DNA of 31,498 nucleotides, taken from contig DATMQA010000133.1 of the NCBI GenBank assembly GCA_035566895.1, positions 1 through 31,498 of the forward strand, in the 5' to 3' direction. Every line of letters starts with the position of its first letter. Position 1 is the stretch's first letter. Origin of the DNA: DATMQA01 sp035566895 (lineage in GTDB: Bacteria > Verrucomicrobiota > Verrucomicrobiia > Limisphaerales > UBA8199). Of this stretch, positions 1-9,139 are shown one piece after another. Made by a program: the position numbers and the translations under genes. Under the pieces are notes generated by a model. That model did not search any database. It was given only the letters and a program-made list of their open reading frames with translations, and had not been told where the DNA came from.

Positions 1-264
1 GAAGAGGCCATCCGCAAATTCTCGGCGTTGCCGGCACAACGGATGCGGCTGAGCGACCGTGGGGTGCTCAAGGTCGGTCTTTGGGCCGATCTGGTTATCT
101 TCGACCCGGAAACGGTGCGGGACGTGGCGACGTTTCAGGACCCGAACCGATTGGCTCAAGGGATGGAATACGTCCTGGTGAACGGCGTGCCGGTGATCGC
201 GCAGGGGAAGTTGACCGGCGCCTTGCCGGGTAAAGTATTGCGCGGACCAGGCTGGTCGCCGTGA
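1..264 (+). CDS. N-acyl-D-amino-acid deacylase / D-aminoacylase family amidohydrolase, C-terminal end (partial)
   Basis: The reading frame is open from the first base and stops with TGA at 262-264, so only the last 87 residues are present; the internal TTG at 28 is not a real start. The piece has the usual tail of the amidohydrolase-3 family: a conserved RMRLSDRGVLKVGLWADLV stretch, then a beta-strand segment with VLVNGVPV and GKLTGALPGKVLR. This tail forms the small beta-sandwich beside the metal-dependent TIM barrel, so no catalytic residues are visible here. Family members hydrolyse N-acyl-D-amino acids or related amides. The exact substrate cannot be judged from the tail. It runs convergently toward the next gene with a 49-bp gap. 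Confidence 0.85.
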   Translation, partial: EEAIRKFSALPAQRMRLSDRGVLKVGLWADLVIFDPETVRDVATFQDPNRLAQGMEYVLVNGVPVIAQGKLTGALPGKVLRGPGWSP

Positions 265-313
265 AGGAGCTAACGGACCTGAGAAGATGGTTCCGATCTC
301 AGCCCAACGCTGT

Positions 314-1900
314 TCACGGTGATGATCGAGTAACGATGAAATCCACCACTGGCTTCGGATCCTGCGGCCCGGCCGCAAAATGGCCCTCGCCCTGCCTGAT
401 GATCACCGTGAAATTTCCGCCGAGTTCTTTGTATTTCTTCTCCGCCACCCGCGTCTCGCGGTCGAGCCATGGATCGAGGCTGCCGCAAACGTGCAGGATC
501 GACACGCCGGCCTTGGCGAGCGGCGAAAGATCGTCGATGTGCGGCACTTTTGCGTTTTCGTCAGGGTTTCCCTTCGTGACCATGGTGCCGCGCAGGACGG
601 GATTCTCGCCGTAGATGCACGAAACCTTGTCCGCGTTTTCGACGGCCCAGGCGTATGCCTCCCCGGCGCCCGCGCCGACGCCTTCCAAGGCCGGCTTTTT
701 GGAGAAGCCTGCATCGGTCATGAGCTGGTAAACCGCGTTCCAATCCTCACGCTGTGGGCCGCGCCCCCCGAGCAGCGGCGGGGCGACGATATAATAACCC
801 TTGGCGAGCAGGGCCAGATCAACCTCCGATGTGGTCGGGTCGATGCGATCCGCGCGCAAAACCCAAGGTTTGCCGACGGCCGGATTCTTCGGCACGAGGA
901 CCGCCATGCCGGTGGTTCCCCACGATCGGTTGGTCTTGTCATAACGGTCATAGCACGGTGAGAACTGCGGTCCCCGGCAGGTGGCATAGGTATCTTCCTT
1001 TTGGAGGTAAATGTAGGAATTCTCGACGCTGTAATAGGAAGACTTGACGAACGTGTCGTCCAGAAAAGGGGGCCGGGCCGCCGGAGGGGCCTGACTCTGT
1101 TCAACGAAGTCCGCGATCGGCTTGGGATCCTGCAAACTGTGCGGGTGATGGGCGGTGCCTTCCTTGATCATGATGGTGATCCGGCCGCCCGCCTGATGAT
1201 AGACGTTCTCGATGACCTTCGTGTTTTTCTCCAGGACAAAATCGAGGCTGCCGCAGACATTGAGCAAAGGCACGTCGCGCCTGGCGAGTTCGACCAGCTT
1301 CGGAATATCTTCCTGCCGGATGGCGGGATTGTCGGCGTAGATCGCGGAAACCTTGTCCGGATTGGCAGTCGCCCATTGATAAGCATTTACGCCGCCCTTG
1401 CTCATCCCATCGAACGACGGTTTCTTCGACAACCCGTGCTTCTCCGTCAGGAAGGCGTACCATGCATCCCACTGTTTGCCCGGATCGGGAGTGATGAAGG
1501 CAATATGAAAACCCCGTCGCAGCAGTTCCGCCTCGGCCTGGGGCCGGTGGTCCCAGTAGCAGGCCTGCCACGACCAAGGATTTCCCGGTGCCGGATTCCT
1601 GGGGACGACGACGATGCAGCGCAGCTTCCCGGCGGGGGGAGTTCCGACGCCGAAGCGTTCATTATCAGGCCGGGTGAAAAGGGTAATTTCAAAAGTCTCC
1701 TTGTCCATGAGGAAGTCGTAACGGACAAAGCCATCATGCCAGGTGCTCTTGCCGCCGTCGAACGCCGGCGGGGAACTTTGCGCCGGCGCCGGTTGTTCGG
1801 CCGCTTGGATGGTTCCGACAAAACCACACGCCGAGAAGGCGATCGCCGCCACGGCGAGGAGTTTTGCCTGCCTGGTTATTTGAGAACTCGCATTTTTCAT
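314..1900 (-). CDS. Secreted tandem alpha/beta-hydrolase-like protein, second domain lacking the nucleophile
   Basis: A 528-residue protein is read from ATG at 1898-1900. The open frame extends to 2107, but this ATG begins a convincing signal peptide (charged start, hydrophobic run ~13-30, AxA-like site near 33). Two homologous halves follow. Half one (~50-270) has G-M-S-K-G with candidate nucleophile Ser167, CGSLD with Asp220, and a His near 251. Half two (~280-528) repeats the plan (CGSLD, GEGH) but reads G-V-G-A-G at 407-411, with Gly where the Ser should be. I infer that half one is an active esterase/peptidase-like domain and half two is degenerate. The substrate is unknown. The gene lies 187 bp downstream of, and in the same direction as, the secreted glycosidase at 2088-5042, so co-transcription is possible. 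Confidence 0.75.
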   Translation of the reverse strand: MKNASSQITRQAKLLAVAAIAFSACGFVGTIQAAEQPAPAQSSPPAFDGGKSTWHDGFVRYDFLMDKETFEITLFTRPDNERFGVGTPPAGKLRCIVVVPRNPAPGNPWSWQACYWDHRPQAEAELLRRGFHIAFITPDPGKQWDAWYAFLTEKHGLSKKPSFDGMSKGGVNAYQWATANPDKVSAIYADNPAIRQEDIPKLVELARRDVPLLNVCGSLDFVLEKNTKVIENVYHQAGGRITIMIKEGTAHHPHSLQDPKPIADFVEQSQAPPAARPPFLDDTFVKSSYYSVENSYIYLQKEDTYATCRGPQFSPCYDRYDKTNRSWGTTGMAVLVPKNPAVGKPWVLRADRIDPTTSEVDLALLAKGYYIVAPPLLGGRGPQREDWNAVYQLMTDAGFSKKPALEGVGAGAGEAYAWAVENADKVSCIYGENPVLRGTMVTKGNPDENAKVPHIDDLSPLAKAGVSILHVCGSLDPWLDRETRVAEKKYKELGGNFTVIIRQGEGHFAAGPQDPKPVVDFIVTRSSP

Positions 1901-1930
1901 AATTTCACGTGGTTGATGATTTGTTCCGGC
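1856..1930. repeat. Copy A of a 69-bp exact duplication spanning the start of the hydrolase gene
   Basis: Bases 1856-1924 are identical to 5690-5758. After one extra base in the second copy, six more bases match (1925-1930 and 5760-5765). The copied segment holds the ribosome-binding region, the ATG at 1898-1900 and the first 15 codons of the gene at 314-1900. Confidence 0.95.
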
Positions 1931-2087
1931 GGCAGCAACTGGCCCAAAGAGCGTCTTTTCAGCCGAACCGTTCCGTACGGATGACCCGTGAGCCGGGCGA
2001 CCTCCTGATCCGGTTTTGTGGCGAGCAGTGCGAGCTCCTCCGCTGTCCACCGGTGCTATGGGCTGGACCATCCTCCTGCGGCTCCTA

Positions 2088-5042
2088 TCACGGCTGCCAA
2101 ACCGCACGGTAGAATTGCACCGGAGCGCCCGGGCTAACCGGAATGTTGATCGTCGTTGAACTTCCGGCCAGGGCGTTAGTGGAAACGGGGGTCCAGATCC
2201 TCGAAGCCAAATTGGCCGAACTCTGAATGACGTACGTGCCGGCTTGGCCTTGAAGCTGCAGTTGCACTTGCGCGGGTTGGACCTGCAGCACTGAAAGCGT
2301 CGAAGGTCCCGGAGAGAAGGTAAACAGTGTCAGTGACAGCGGCGGAAACACGTAGCTGAAATTCGAGCTGGCAGGCCAAGTGTTCGTGGCGATGTCTTGC
2401 GAGGCAGCCGGACCGTTGTTTTGCGCCGCCTGGTCCTGCGGCATGCCATAGGATTGAACCGTGGCCGTGGTGTAAGGAATAAAATTTGTCAGCGCGATTT
2501 GACCGGTCAGATTGGTGGTCATGTGTTTGTTGATGACCAGCATCGTAAGCGCGCCGTTGGTACGACGAACGGCGTAAGCCGACAGGAACAAGTTGTCACT
2601 GGTTCCGTTGAGCACGGAATCGCCTGCCCGCGCAAAAGACCGAAGCAGCTTCTCCGCGTAGAAGGTGGGATACGGCACGTTACCGCCATCGAGAATCCCG
2701 TAATCACCACTGGCTCGCCAGCCATAAATCGTCGGGTCAAAATTGCCGCTCATGGGTCCGTTGTGGAGGTCCCACCAGATATACGACCGAAACTCGCTCT
2801 TCAGGAGTTGGCTGGTGCTGTCAGCGAGATACAGGGCATTGACGAGGCTCGTGGACTGCCGGCCCATGCTGCCCGCGTCGCTGTTGTTTTCGGTCACGCA
2901 TAGCTCGATGTTGCTGCCCGAACTCCCAATGTAATCGGTGATTTGCTGGCGCAAGTTGGCGGCGGCGCTCGCCCAATCCGCCCAGTCGAAGGGACTCGGA
3001 TTACCCGCCACTTGCAGCAAAAGCGGGTCGCTGTCGGCAGAGGCTGAATACGGAGCCCAGCCGGAGGGGGTGTATTGGTAATAGAAATGATAAATCAGAT
3101 AATCGGGTAACACACCGAGGCTTTTCATCTGCGCCAGCACGATGGGCGTCCAGCCGTAATTGGTCGTTCCGGTGCGCGGGTTGATCGCAAAATGGGTCGC
3201 GTTGTTCGAGTAACTTCCTTCACCGGGCACCACGACGACACCGACTTTAATGGGGAAATTCGTGTAGGCCGCTTTCATTTGCTGGATGCAAACAGCGGCG
3301 TTGGTGGCGTAAGTATACGGGTCCCACTGAATCGCGTGCGTATCGTTTTCCCAGGTGCCGTAACATTCATTGCCGACCTCCCAGTATTTGAAGTTGCAAT
3401 GGTTGGTTTGGTTGGCCGAACGAACCCAGGCAACCGCCTCGCTGGGCGTGCCGCTGCCATAGTTAATCGTGGTGAACACCTGCGCGCCTAAATTGGTAGC
3501 AAGATTTTGGAAGATGGCATTGCCGCTCGAATCGCTGGCCCAGTGATACGTGTCGGAAGTCGAACCGCCCGGCCAGCGTAAGGCCGTGCACCCGATTTGC
3601 TGGAGCAGCGGCAGCGTTTGCGAATTGCCCAGGAGGCCGTCCCACGTCGCCGTATTCAGTCCAAATTGACGCGCGTCCACCGTGCCCACGGTTTGCGCCG
3701 CATTCACCCCCAAATGAACCGTCCCCGGGACCGCCGCCGCTACCAATTGGACGTCATCGACGTAAAATGCGGCTTGCGCGGCTCCGGTACTGCCCTGAAG
3801 CCAGAACCCCCTGCAGTTGGGCGCGTTCGCTACGTGAAGTGTGGAAAGGGGAATGGTTATTTGTTGCCAACTGGACGAGAGAGGGGCCAACGAGGAGCCC
3901 GCCTCCGCCGTGTTATCCAGCAGTCCGTGGACCTGAACATGTTGGCCGCCCGTTCCGCCATTAATCCAGAAACTGAGATTCGCGTAAGGCGTCGTATTAA
4001 AGGCCGGCCGATTGAACGCGAGCGCCTGGTTTCCCGCGTCGGTGACGCTGATGCAGTAAGTGCCTGAATGCGGTGCCGGACTTTGGCTTTGAAAATTGAC
4101 CGTCGCCCAGCTCCAATTCTGGAAGCCATTGACCAGGTTGTCGGTGTAAATCGACAGGTTCACTTGAATCGCGGTGACAAATTGGGTGAGCGTATTGGTG
4201 GTGGCGGGGTAGTTGCCGCCGGAATAAACGGCGGTGATGACGTTGTTGCCGGCTGGCAGGTTGGCAAAGGAAGCACTGGTCGCGTTGCCGGCAGCGACCG
4301 TGTTTGTGCTGAACGGGCCGCTGGCGGACGAGAACACGACCTGCCCGGTGGCGTCGCCCGCAGTGACGCCATTGGTCATGATCTTCGCCGTGAAACTGAC
4401 TGGAGCCCCGAGCGTGGAAGGGTTGGTCGAGGAGGTGAGCGAGATGCCGTTCACCAGATGCGTAAGGACAATGTTGTCAATCGTTAGCGTATCCGTGTGT
4501 CCAGCTCCACCCCACTGCGAGGCGTTCAGTTGAAAATTCAACTGCCACGTGGCCCCCGTTGCGTTGGTCGTTGTCACCGTGCCCAGATTTACCTTGAACG
4601 TCTGCCAGGTGTTGGCGTTGGTCAGTTGGTCATTCACGACCGCGTTAATGACCGGGCCCGAGCCACCGAAACCAGTATTGGGCCACGTCTGAATGATGAG
4701 TACGAAGGTTGCCGCCGCGCTGCCCTTGGCATCAAGCGACAGCACGTAGTTGGCGGGATTCGGGTCGGTATTGCCAGAGACCGTCGTCAATTGCGCTTGA
4801 CCCGCGTAAAAATCGCCGCTCGTGGTGGTCGTCATCTTCACCTGCATGCACCCGTTCGGGTTTCCCCCGCTGCCAAGTGTAGTCGTGGAGGTGCCGGTGG
4901 GGCTGCCGCCGGAATAGGACCCTAGCGAGAAGGAGCCCGAGTATCCGCCGTCAAAGTTTTGGTTGAAGATCGTGGTCTGCGCCGAGGCTGTAAAGGCTGC
5001 GACCACGACGGACGACACTGCAAACAGGCGATGGGCGTTCAT
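2088..5042 (-). CDS. Secreted multi-module clan GH-A glycosidase (GH51/GH39-like, possible arabinofuranosidase)
   Basis: A 984-residue secreted protein with a signal peptide at ~1-21. Modules in order: a carbohydrate-binding-like beta-sandwich (~24-196), a bacterial Ig-like domain (~200-292), a second binding-like module (~296-435, ending FYVDDVQLV), a TIM-barrel catalytic region (~440-900) and a ~75-residue tail (~905-984). The barrel shows LRWPGGSTSD near 489, YWEVGNEC with the likely acid/base Glu559, and CVTENNSD with the likely nucleophile Glu718, a pairing typical of clan GH-A retaining enzymes. The family resembles GH51 or GH39, but I cannot fix it. The second binding module and tail are alike in the GH44 enzyme at 20538-22883. 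It probably degrades plant or microbial polysaccharide outside the cytoplasm. Confidence 0.8.
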   Translation of the reverse strand: MNAHRLFAVSSVVVAAFTASAQTTIFNQNFDGGYSGSFSLGSYSGGSPTGTSTTTLGSGGNPNGCMQVKMTTTTSGDFYAGQAQLTTVSGNTDPNPANYVLSLDAKGSAAATFVLIIQTWPNTGFGGSGPVINAVVNDQLTNANTWQTFKVNLGTVTTTNATGATWQLNFQLNASQWGGAGHTDTLTIDNIVLTHLVNGISLTSSTNPSTLGAPVSFTAKIMTNGVTAGDATGQVVFSSASGPFSTNTVAAGNATSASFANLPAGNNVITAVYSGGNYPATTNTLTQFVTAIQVNLSIYTDNLVNGFQNWSWATVNFQSQSPAPHSGTYCISVTDAGNQALAFNRPAFNTTPYANLSFWINGGTGGQHVQVHGLLDNTAEAGSSLAPLSSSWQQITIPLSTLHVANAPNCRGFWLQGSTGAAQAAFYVDDVQLVAAAVPGTVHLGVNAAQTVGTVDARQFGLNTATWDGLLGNSQTLPLLQQIGCTALRWPGGSTSDTYHWASDSSGNAIFQNLATNLGAQVFTTINYGSGTPSEAVAWVRSANQTNHCNFKYWEVGNECYGTWENDTHAIQWDPYTYATNAAVCIQQMKAAYTNFPIKVGVVVVPGEGSYSNNATHFAINPRTGTTNYGWTPIVLAQMKSLGVLPDYLIYHFYYQYTPSGWAPYSASADSDPLLLQVAGNPSPFDWADWASAAANLRQQITDYIGSSGSNIELCVTENNSDAGSMGRQSTSLVNALYLADSTSQLLKSEFRSYIWWDLHNGPMSGNFDPTIYGWRASGDYGILDGGNVPYPTFYAEKLLRSFARAGDSVLNGTSDNLFLSAYAVRRTNGALTMLVINKHMTTNLTGQIALTNFIPYTTATVQSYGMPQDQAAQNNGPAASQDIATNTWPASSNFSYVFPPLSLTLFTFSPGPSTLSVLQVQPAQVQLQLQGQAGTYVIQSSANLASRIWTPVSTNALAGSSTTINIPVSPGAPVQFYRAVWQP

Positions 5043-5189
5043 AAGCGGTAGTATTGCCGAGTATTCGAAGCTAACCTACCAGCTTTGGCCACCGTCTCAA
5101 AAGGAATCTGTGTCATGGATTTTCATGACGACTCATCCGGGGTCGGTCCCGCACGGCGGCGCGCCGGTTGGCGTCCAATCGCGCTGCAA

Positions 5190-5300
5190 TCATACCCGCG
5201 CCAGTTTCAGACCCGGCACCCTCGAAAAATGACGGGTGTTGAAAGAGAGCAGTTCACCTCCATCGCCGAGCACGCTGGCAGCAATTTGGCAGATGTTCAT
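5190..5300 (-). pseudogene. Remnant of a PIN-domain (VapC/FitB-like) toxin, C-terminal tail only
   Basis: A 36-codon frame ends at TGA 5190-5192 and encodes a tail with IAASVL, LLSFNTRHF and VPGL. This is the usual last part of a VapC/FitB-type PIN ribonuclease, where NTRxF precedes the final strand. The N-terminal region with the catalytic acidic residues is absent. The fragment overlaps the 3' end of the antitoxin gene (5254-5553) in another frame, which suggests a deletion that joined the end of the antitoxin to the last third of the toxin. Whether the fragment is translated (ATG at 5298-5300) is unknown. Confidence 0.65.
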
Positions 5301-5553
5301 GACGCATGAGCACTACACCGCGCTCGATAGACTCGGCCAACTCGTGATGCTCCTTCCGCGTCAATTTCCTGCTCCAGGCGCGCAGTCTTTTGGCCGCCTC
5401 CAGCGCCGGCATCGGTTTGGCCTCGCTGGTCTCATCCGCCTGCCGCTCCAGCCAGAACAGGGCTTCATTGTTCAAACTTCGGCGATTTTCCCGGGCGTGC
5501 TTCTTTAGCGCCCGGTGCACACGCTCAGGACACCGGCGGACGGTCAGTGGCAT
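5254..5553 (-). CDS. FitA/Arc-like antitoxin (ribbon-helix-helix type), orphaned
   Basis: A 99-residue protein. Its first ~35 residues follow the FitA/Arc ribbon-helix-helix pattern: a short strand (LTVRRCPERVHRAL), then a basic helix with RENRRSLNNEAL. Such proteins bind the toxin and the module's own operator. The last ~20 residues are rich in Cys/Arg and look out of frame, because the same DNA reads as a PIN toxin tail in another frame (5190-5300). The natural C-terminus was therefore probably lost when the toxin gene was deleted. With no functional partner visible, this is likely a relic or a solitary antitoxin. Antitoxin assignment is by pattern only. Confidence 0.6.
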   Translation of the reverse strand: MPLTVRRCPERVHRALKKHARENRRSLNNEALFWLERQADETSEAKPMPALEAAKRLRAWSRKLTRKEHHELAESIERGVVLMRHEHLPNCCQRARRWR

Positions 5554-5922
5554 CTGATTTCATCAGCCAGCCCCAAATAACCGGCGGTCCGCCCGGCGAA
5601 AAGCCTAATCCCGTCGGCGCCGGGTAACTATAAAGAGCCTTGTCCGCGCAGCAAACCTATGGATTGACCCAGGTTTGACCCCTCCCGGGGAGGAGTTTTG
5701 CCTGCCTGGTTATTTGAGAACTCGCATTTTTCATAATTTCACGTGGTTGATGATTTGTATCCGGCTGACCAGGTGCGTCTGGTAAATGATGATTCTCCAC
5801 GGCCTTTTACCACGCCTACCTGTTAGTATCCCGATTTCCCCGGACTTTGGTGAATCTGAAAGCCGCCGTTCGCGAATTGCCCCGGGTGTTGATTTTTTAT
5901 AACGACGCACCATTCCGACGTT
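5554..5922. other. Gene-poor interval holding the 69-bp duplicate
   Basis: Between the antitoxin start and the CHAT gene stop I find no convincing gene. The notable content is the copy of the hydrolase gene start (5690-5765). A short minus-strand frame can be read at 5731-5913 but has no recognisable feature. Confidence 0.6.
5690..5765 (-). pseudogene. Copy B of the duplication: detached head of the tandem-hydrolase gene
   Basis: This copy carries the same leader, ATG (5732-5734) and first 15 codons (MKNASSQITRQAKLL) as the gene at 314-1900. After the repeat ends at 5690 the frame runs ten more unrelated codons and stops at TAG, giving a 25-residue product at most. It is either the head of a deleted paralogue or a short transposed copy. 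No other hydrolase sequence is seen nearby. Confidence 0.8.
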
Positions 5923-8634
5923 TCACCGCCACTGACCGGTTAGAGTAAATGCTGCCCAGAAGTATGGATTGGAGAAATCGTCCGCTGCTCCTTTGGATGG
6001 CAGTAGTTCAAGTTGGGCCGCCCGCCAGGCCTCTGCGCGTGGTTGGCCTGCCCTCCAGCGGCGAATGAATTCTGTCATTAATTTAGTAGTAGCCTTGTCG
6101 CTTACTTTCCAGTGACTTGCCAGCACAGTTTCTGCCCCGGCAATACGAAAGGCGCGGCGCAAAGACATGACGCCCTCGCCGATTTTGATTTCGCCCGTTC
6201 CGGAGTCGCACGCGCTCAATATGACTAATTCTGTTCCCTGCAAATTGAGAAGGGACGCTTCCAAACCCGTCAGCAGGCCGTCTTCGGCAATGGCATTGGT
6301 GATTTGCAGGGCGTGATTCGCCCCGGCCAGAGCGATGCCGCAACGCACCAACGGATTTTCCCAATCGTTTGGTGTTCGGCCTTTAGGCGGCCCAAGCCCC
6401 GCAAACCCGGAATCCCAGGCGATCGAATTCGTCTGCTTGAACTCCTGGTCCGACAAGAAGAAGCCGTGCGTGGCCAAATGCAACATCCGCGGCGAGCGCA
6501 CCGCCTTCAACTCCGACTCTCGCGCCTCCGCGCCTAGTCGCAGAACGCAGTCGTCGCTAAGCAGCTCCGCCACACTGCGGGCCTCGGCCTCCGCGCCGAG
6601 GAGGGGCGTGAACTTCAACCCTCGACAATCGCGGCTCAACATCTTTGTAGGAGCCGACGTAAGGAGGCTCTGATCGATTTCCGACTTTTGACTTTCGATT
6701 TTTGATTTCAGAGCGAGCGGGCCGACGACGTTCGTTTTGGACAAATCCAAATCAAAATCCGGATTCCCCATCACCAGTGGCGCTGAGGTTCGCACGCTGG
6801 GCTTAGTGTTCGCCAGCCGAACGACTTCGCGTCCGCTCGTCACATAGCTGATGGTCTTTTCCTCGACCAGGAACTTGTTCCCGACTTGCAACATCTCAAA
6901 CGGTAGCCGACTCAACTGGCCGTCGGGACAGATAATGAGATGCGAAACATTCGTCAGATGTTCAGCGAGCGGTGCATACACTAGGTCGCTCAGGCGCATG
7001 AGAGCGGCAGATAAGTCCTTGGCTTCATATTGGCCTGCGGACATGCGCTTACTGACGGTGGCAATCAGCTCCTCAATCGGCGAAGCCTCGCCCAAATCTG
7101 TACGCTCGACCACGACATTAGCCGAATCGCCTGGCGCCGGAAAAGTCAGATAGGCAGTATAGCGTTGTTCCTTCCATTGGTTCGTGTTAGCGGCGAGGTC
7201 GCAACGCCGGTACTGGACAAAGTCGAGGAGCACGGAACCTGCGGGTAACTGGCGGGCGATTCCAGAAAGCGTGGGGGTTTGCTCCAAAACACCTTGCGCG
7301 ACGAAACCCACCCGCTGCCCCAATTCAGCTACAACCTGATTCAACTTCGACTCGAGTTCTAGCCGTTTAGCGTCACGTTTGGCCTGGTCGGCCTCGCTCT
7401 GCGGCAAACGGGTTAACTGGGCTTGCAATGACTGATACTGAGAATAAAGTTCTTCCGCTTTGATTTGGTGATTTGCCTCAAAGGCCGCGCGAGCCGCCTG
7501 CACCTCTTCCCATAGAGCTTTGTTCAATGCGGAATTTCCAGCGGCCTCTGCTGCGTAGGTGCCAGTTGCGTTCTGCGTTCCTACCGCGCAAAGCGTCTGC
7601 AACATCTCGGAGGAGGAGCGCAGCATATCTGCGACTCTGGAAGCAACCATCCATGAGGATGTCTGGAAGTGATGCGCCAGGTAACGCCGCTGGCGAGTGG
7701 AAAGATCGGACAGGGTTGAAACGCTTCGCCGAAAATCGCCCTTCATTGCTTGGATTTGCGCGACCGAGGCCAAGCCCCTAAAAACGTCCGGGTGATCCGG
7801 TCCGGAAATCTTCTCGTTTATGGCCAGAGCGCGTTGGTGCAGGGCGAGGGCTTCGTCCAGAGCGCTGCGGTTTTTCTGAACCTCCGCGAGAACAAAGAGA
7901 CATTGGGCCATGAGCGGATGGTCTGGTCGCAGGTGCTTCTGCATGATGGCTAGGGACCGCTTGGCCATCGCAAGAGCTTGCGCATTGTCCCCAAGCCCCC
8001 GGTAGATGTCTGCCAGCGAACAGAGGCTGTCAGCGAAATCAGGATGATTCGGGCCTAGAGCTTTTTCCCTGATTTTCAGGCTTCGCTCTGCCGGGCGCAA
8101 AGCCGCCGTGTAGTCGCCCTTGTCACAGTACGTATCCGCAATGTTGCAAAGGGTGCTCGCCACCTCTGGATGGTTGGGTCCGTATGTCTTCTCGGTAATG
8201 GCCAAGCTGCGCTGGTAAAGCCTTAGCGCCTCGTCATAATTCTCCAACTCCTCCTGTACGACGGCGAGATCGTTTAGGCAGTCGCCGACGTCGGGGTGCT
8301 CTGGCCCGAGTACCTTTTCTCTGATCGCTAGACTCCGCTGGTACTATTCCAGAGCTCGACCGTAGTCCCCCGCATCGTCGCAACGCTGCCCCAACTTGTT
8401 GGCCAAATCTCCCACCACGGGGTCCTCCGGCCCCAACGCAGTCTGCGTCAGTTCCAGGGCTCGTTCCAACAGCTTGATAGAGTCGATCGACTCAGCCAGG
8501 GTCTTTGCGTCTTTGAACTGAAAGGTCGGTTGGGTCACTTGGGCCGGGGATTCTACGGGTAGTAAAAAGAGAAGGGTCCCGATCAGCAAACAGAAAGTAT
8601 CTTTTCCGGCGCGCAGGATTTTACTTGGCGTCAT
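5923..8634 (-). pseudogene. Secreted TPR-CHAT (caspase-like) protein interrupted by one in-frame TAG
   Basis: Reading from ATG 8632-8634 gives a signal peptide (~1-32, hydrophobic CLLIGTLLFLLPVESPAQ), then a TAG at 8344-8346 (codon 97), then the same frame continues to 5923. On both sides of the stop the sequence is one TPR repeat (GRALE-stop-YQRSLAI), so a single base change from TAC, TAT or CAG explains it. Several ~42-residue Kinesin-light-chain-like TPRs follow (YQRSLAI, GPNHPE motifs), then a helical linker, then a CHAT protease domain with LHLATHGFF (His ~723) and LSACDSGTG (Cys ~809), so both catalytic residues are intact. ATG 8659-8661 is an alternative start. Without readthrough only a 774-806-residue piece lacking the signal peptide could be made from an internal start. 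Sequencing error remains possible. Confidence 0.8.
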
Positions 8635-8815
8635 GACTCCGCGTCTGCTGGCAGGGTCCATGGGTCGAACTCTGACATGTTAATCGGACTTAGTCGAGTT
8701 TAACCAGACCTCCCACAACTGAACAAACGTGTCTTGTCGGCCGGAGGGGTCGCAGTTCACCAAAGGTGGGTCATTCAGAGGAGCAGCGGGATCTCCTGGT
8801 GAAGAGATCGAGAAG

Positions 8816-9082
8816 TCAAGGCCTGCAAACTTTGCAAGGCCGATGCCCCGCCCGAATGGCCTCTTCACGAGTTTTGAAGGTTTGCAGGTTCGGAGCGGAG
8901 ATCCGTTGGGCCCATTTGCAATCAGGCCGGTGGAATGGCTGACGAATAATTGAAGCAACATAAGCGACTGAGTTTGGCGAGGAATCATCCGACGTTGGTT
9001 GTGTGGTCTCCCGAGCGCAGCCAGAGAGGCCGCTCGCCGCCAGCAAGGCGGCGAGCGCAAGCTTTGCGAGGTTCTTCTTCAC
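8816..9082 (-). CDS. Small lipoprotein with an Ada-like Cys-rich metal-binding domain
   Basis: An 88-residue protein starts at GTG 9080-9082, preceded on the mRNA by an AAGGA-type ribosome-binding sequence. It has a lipoprotein signal with lipobox L-S-G-C (Cys22). The C-terminal half (~40-88) has a pattern shared with the zinc-binding module of Ada proteins and domains attached to some nucleases: Y-V-A-S, HRPDCKWA, a TREEAIRAGHRP segment and a final CKVC. The three Cys and His are likely metal ligands. Function is unknown; I infer an envelope-anchored DNA- or metal-binding protein. A 126-residue frame on the same strand (8680-9060) overlaps it and is a shadow. Confidence 0.75.
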   Translation of the reverse strand: MKKNLAKLALAALLAASGLSGCARETTQPTSDDSSPNSVAYVASIIRQPFHRPDCKWAQRISAPNLQTFKTREEAIRAGHRPCKVCRP

Positions 9083-9139
9083 AGTGTTTCCTTTCCTCGC
9101 CGGAGCTATGTTTGTTTACGTTTTGCGGGCCCATGCCGC

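Noticed and set aside
1001..1984. 327-codon plus-strand frame opposite the tandem-hydrolase gene
   Set aside because: It is antisense to a gene with signal peptide and recognisable motifs, and its translation has no family features.
5731..5913. 60-codon minus-strand frame upstream of the duplicated gene head
   Set aside because: It has no recognisable motif and overlaps the duplicated segment in another frame.
8344..8346. TAG as pyrrolysine or selenocysteine-like recoding
   Set aside because: No Pyl genes are visible, the codon lies in a plain TPR position, and a simple point mutation explains it better.
8680..9060. 126-codon frame overlapping the small lipoprotein gene
   Set aside because: It lacks any pattern, while the overlapping frame has a lipobox, a ribosome-binding sequence and a Cys-rich domain.
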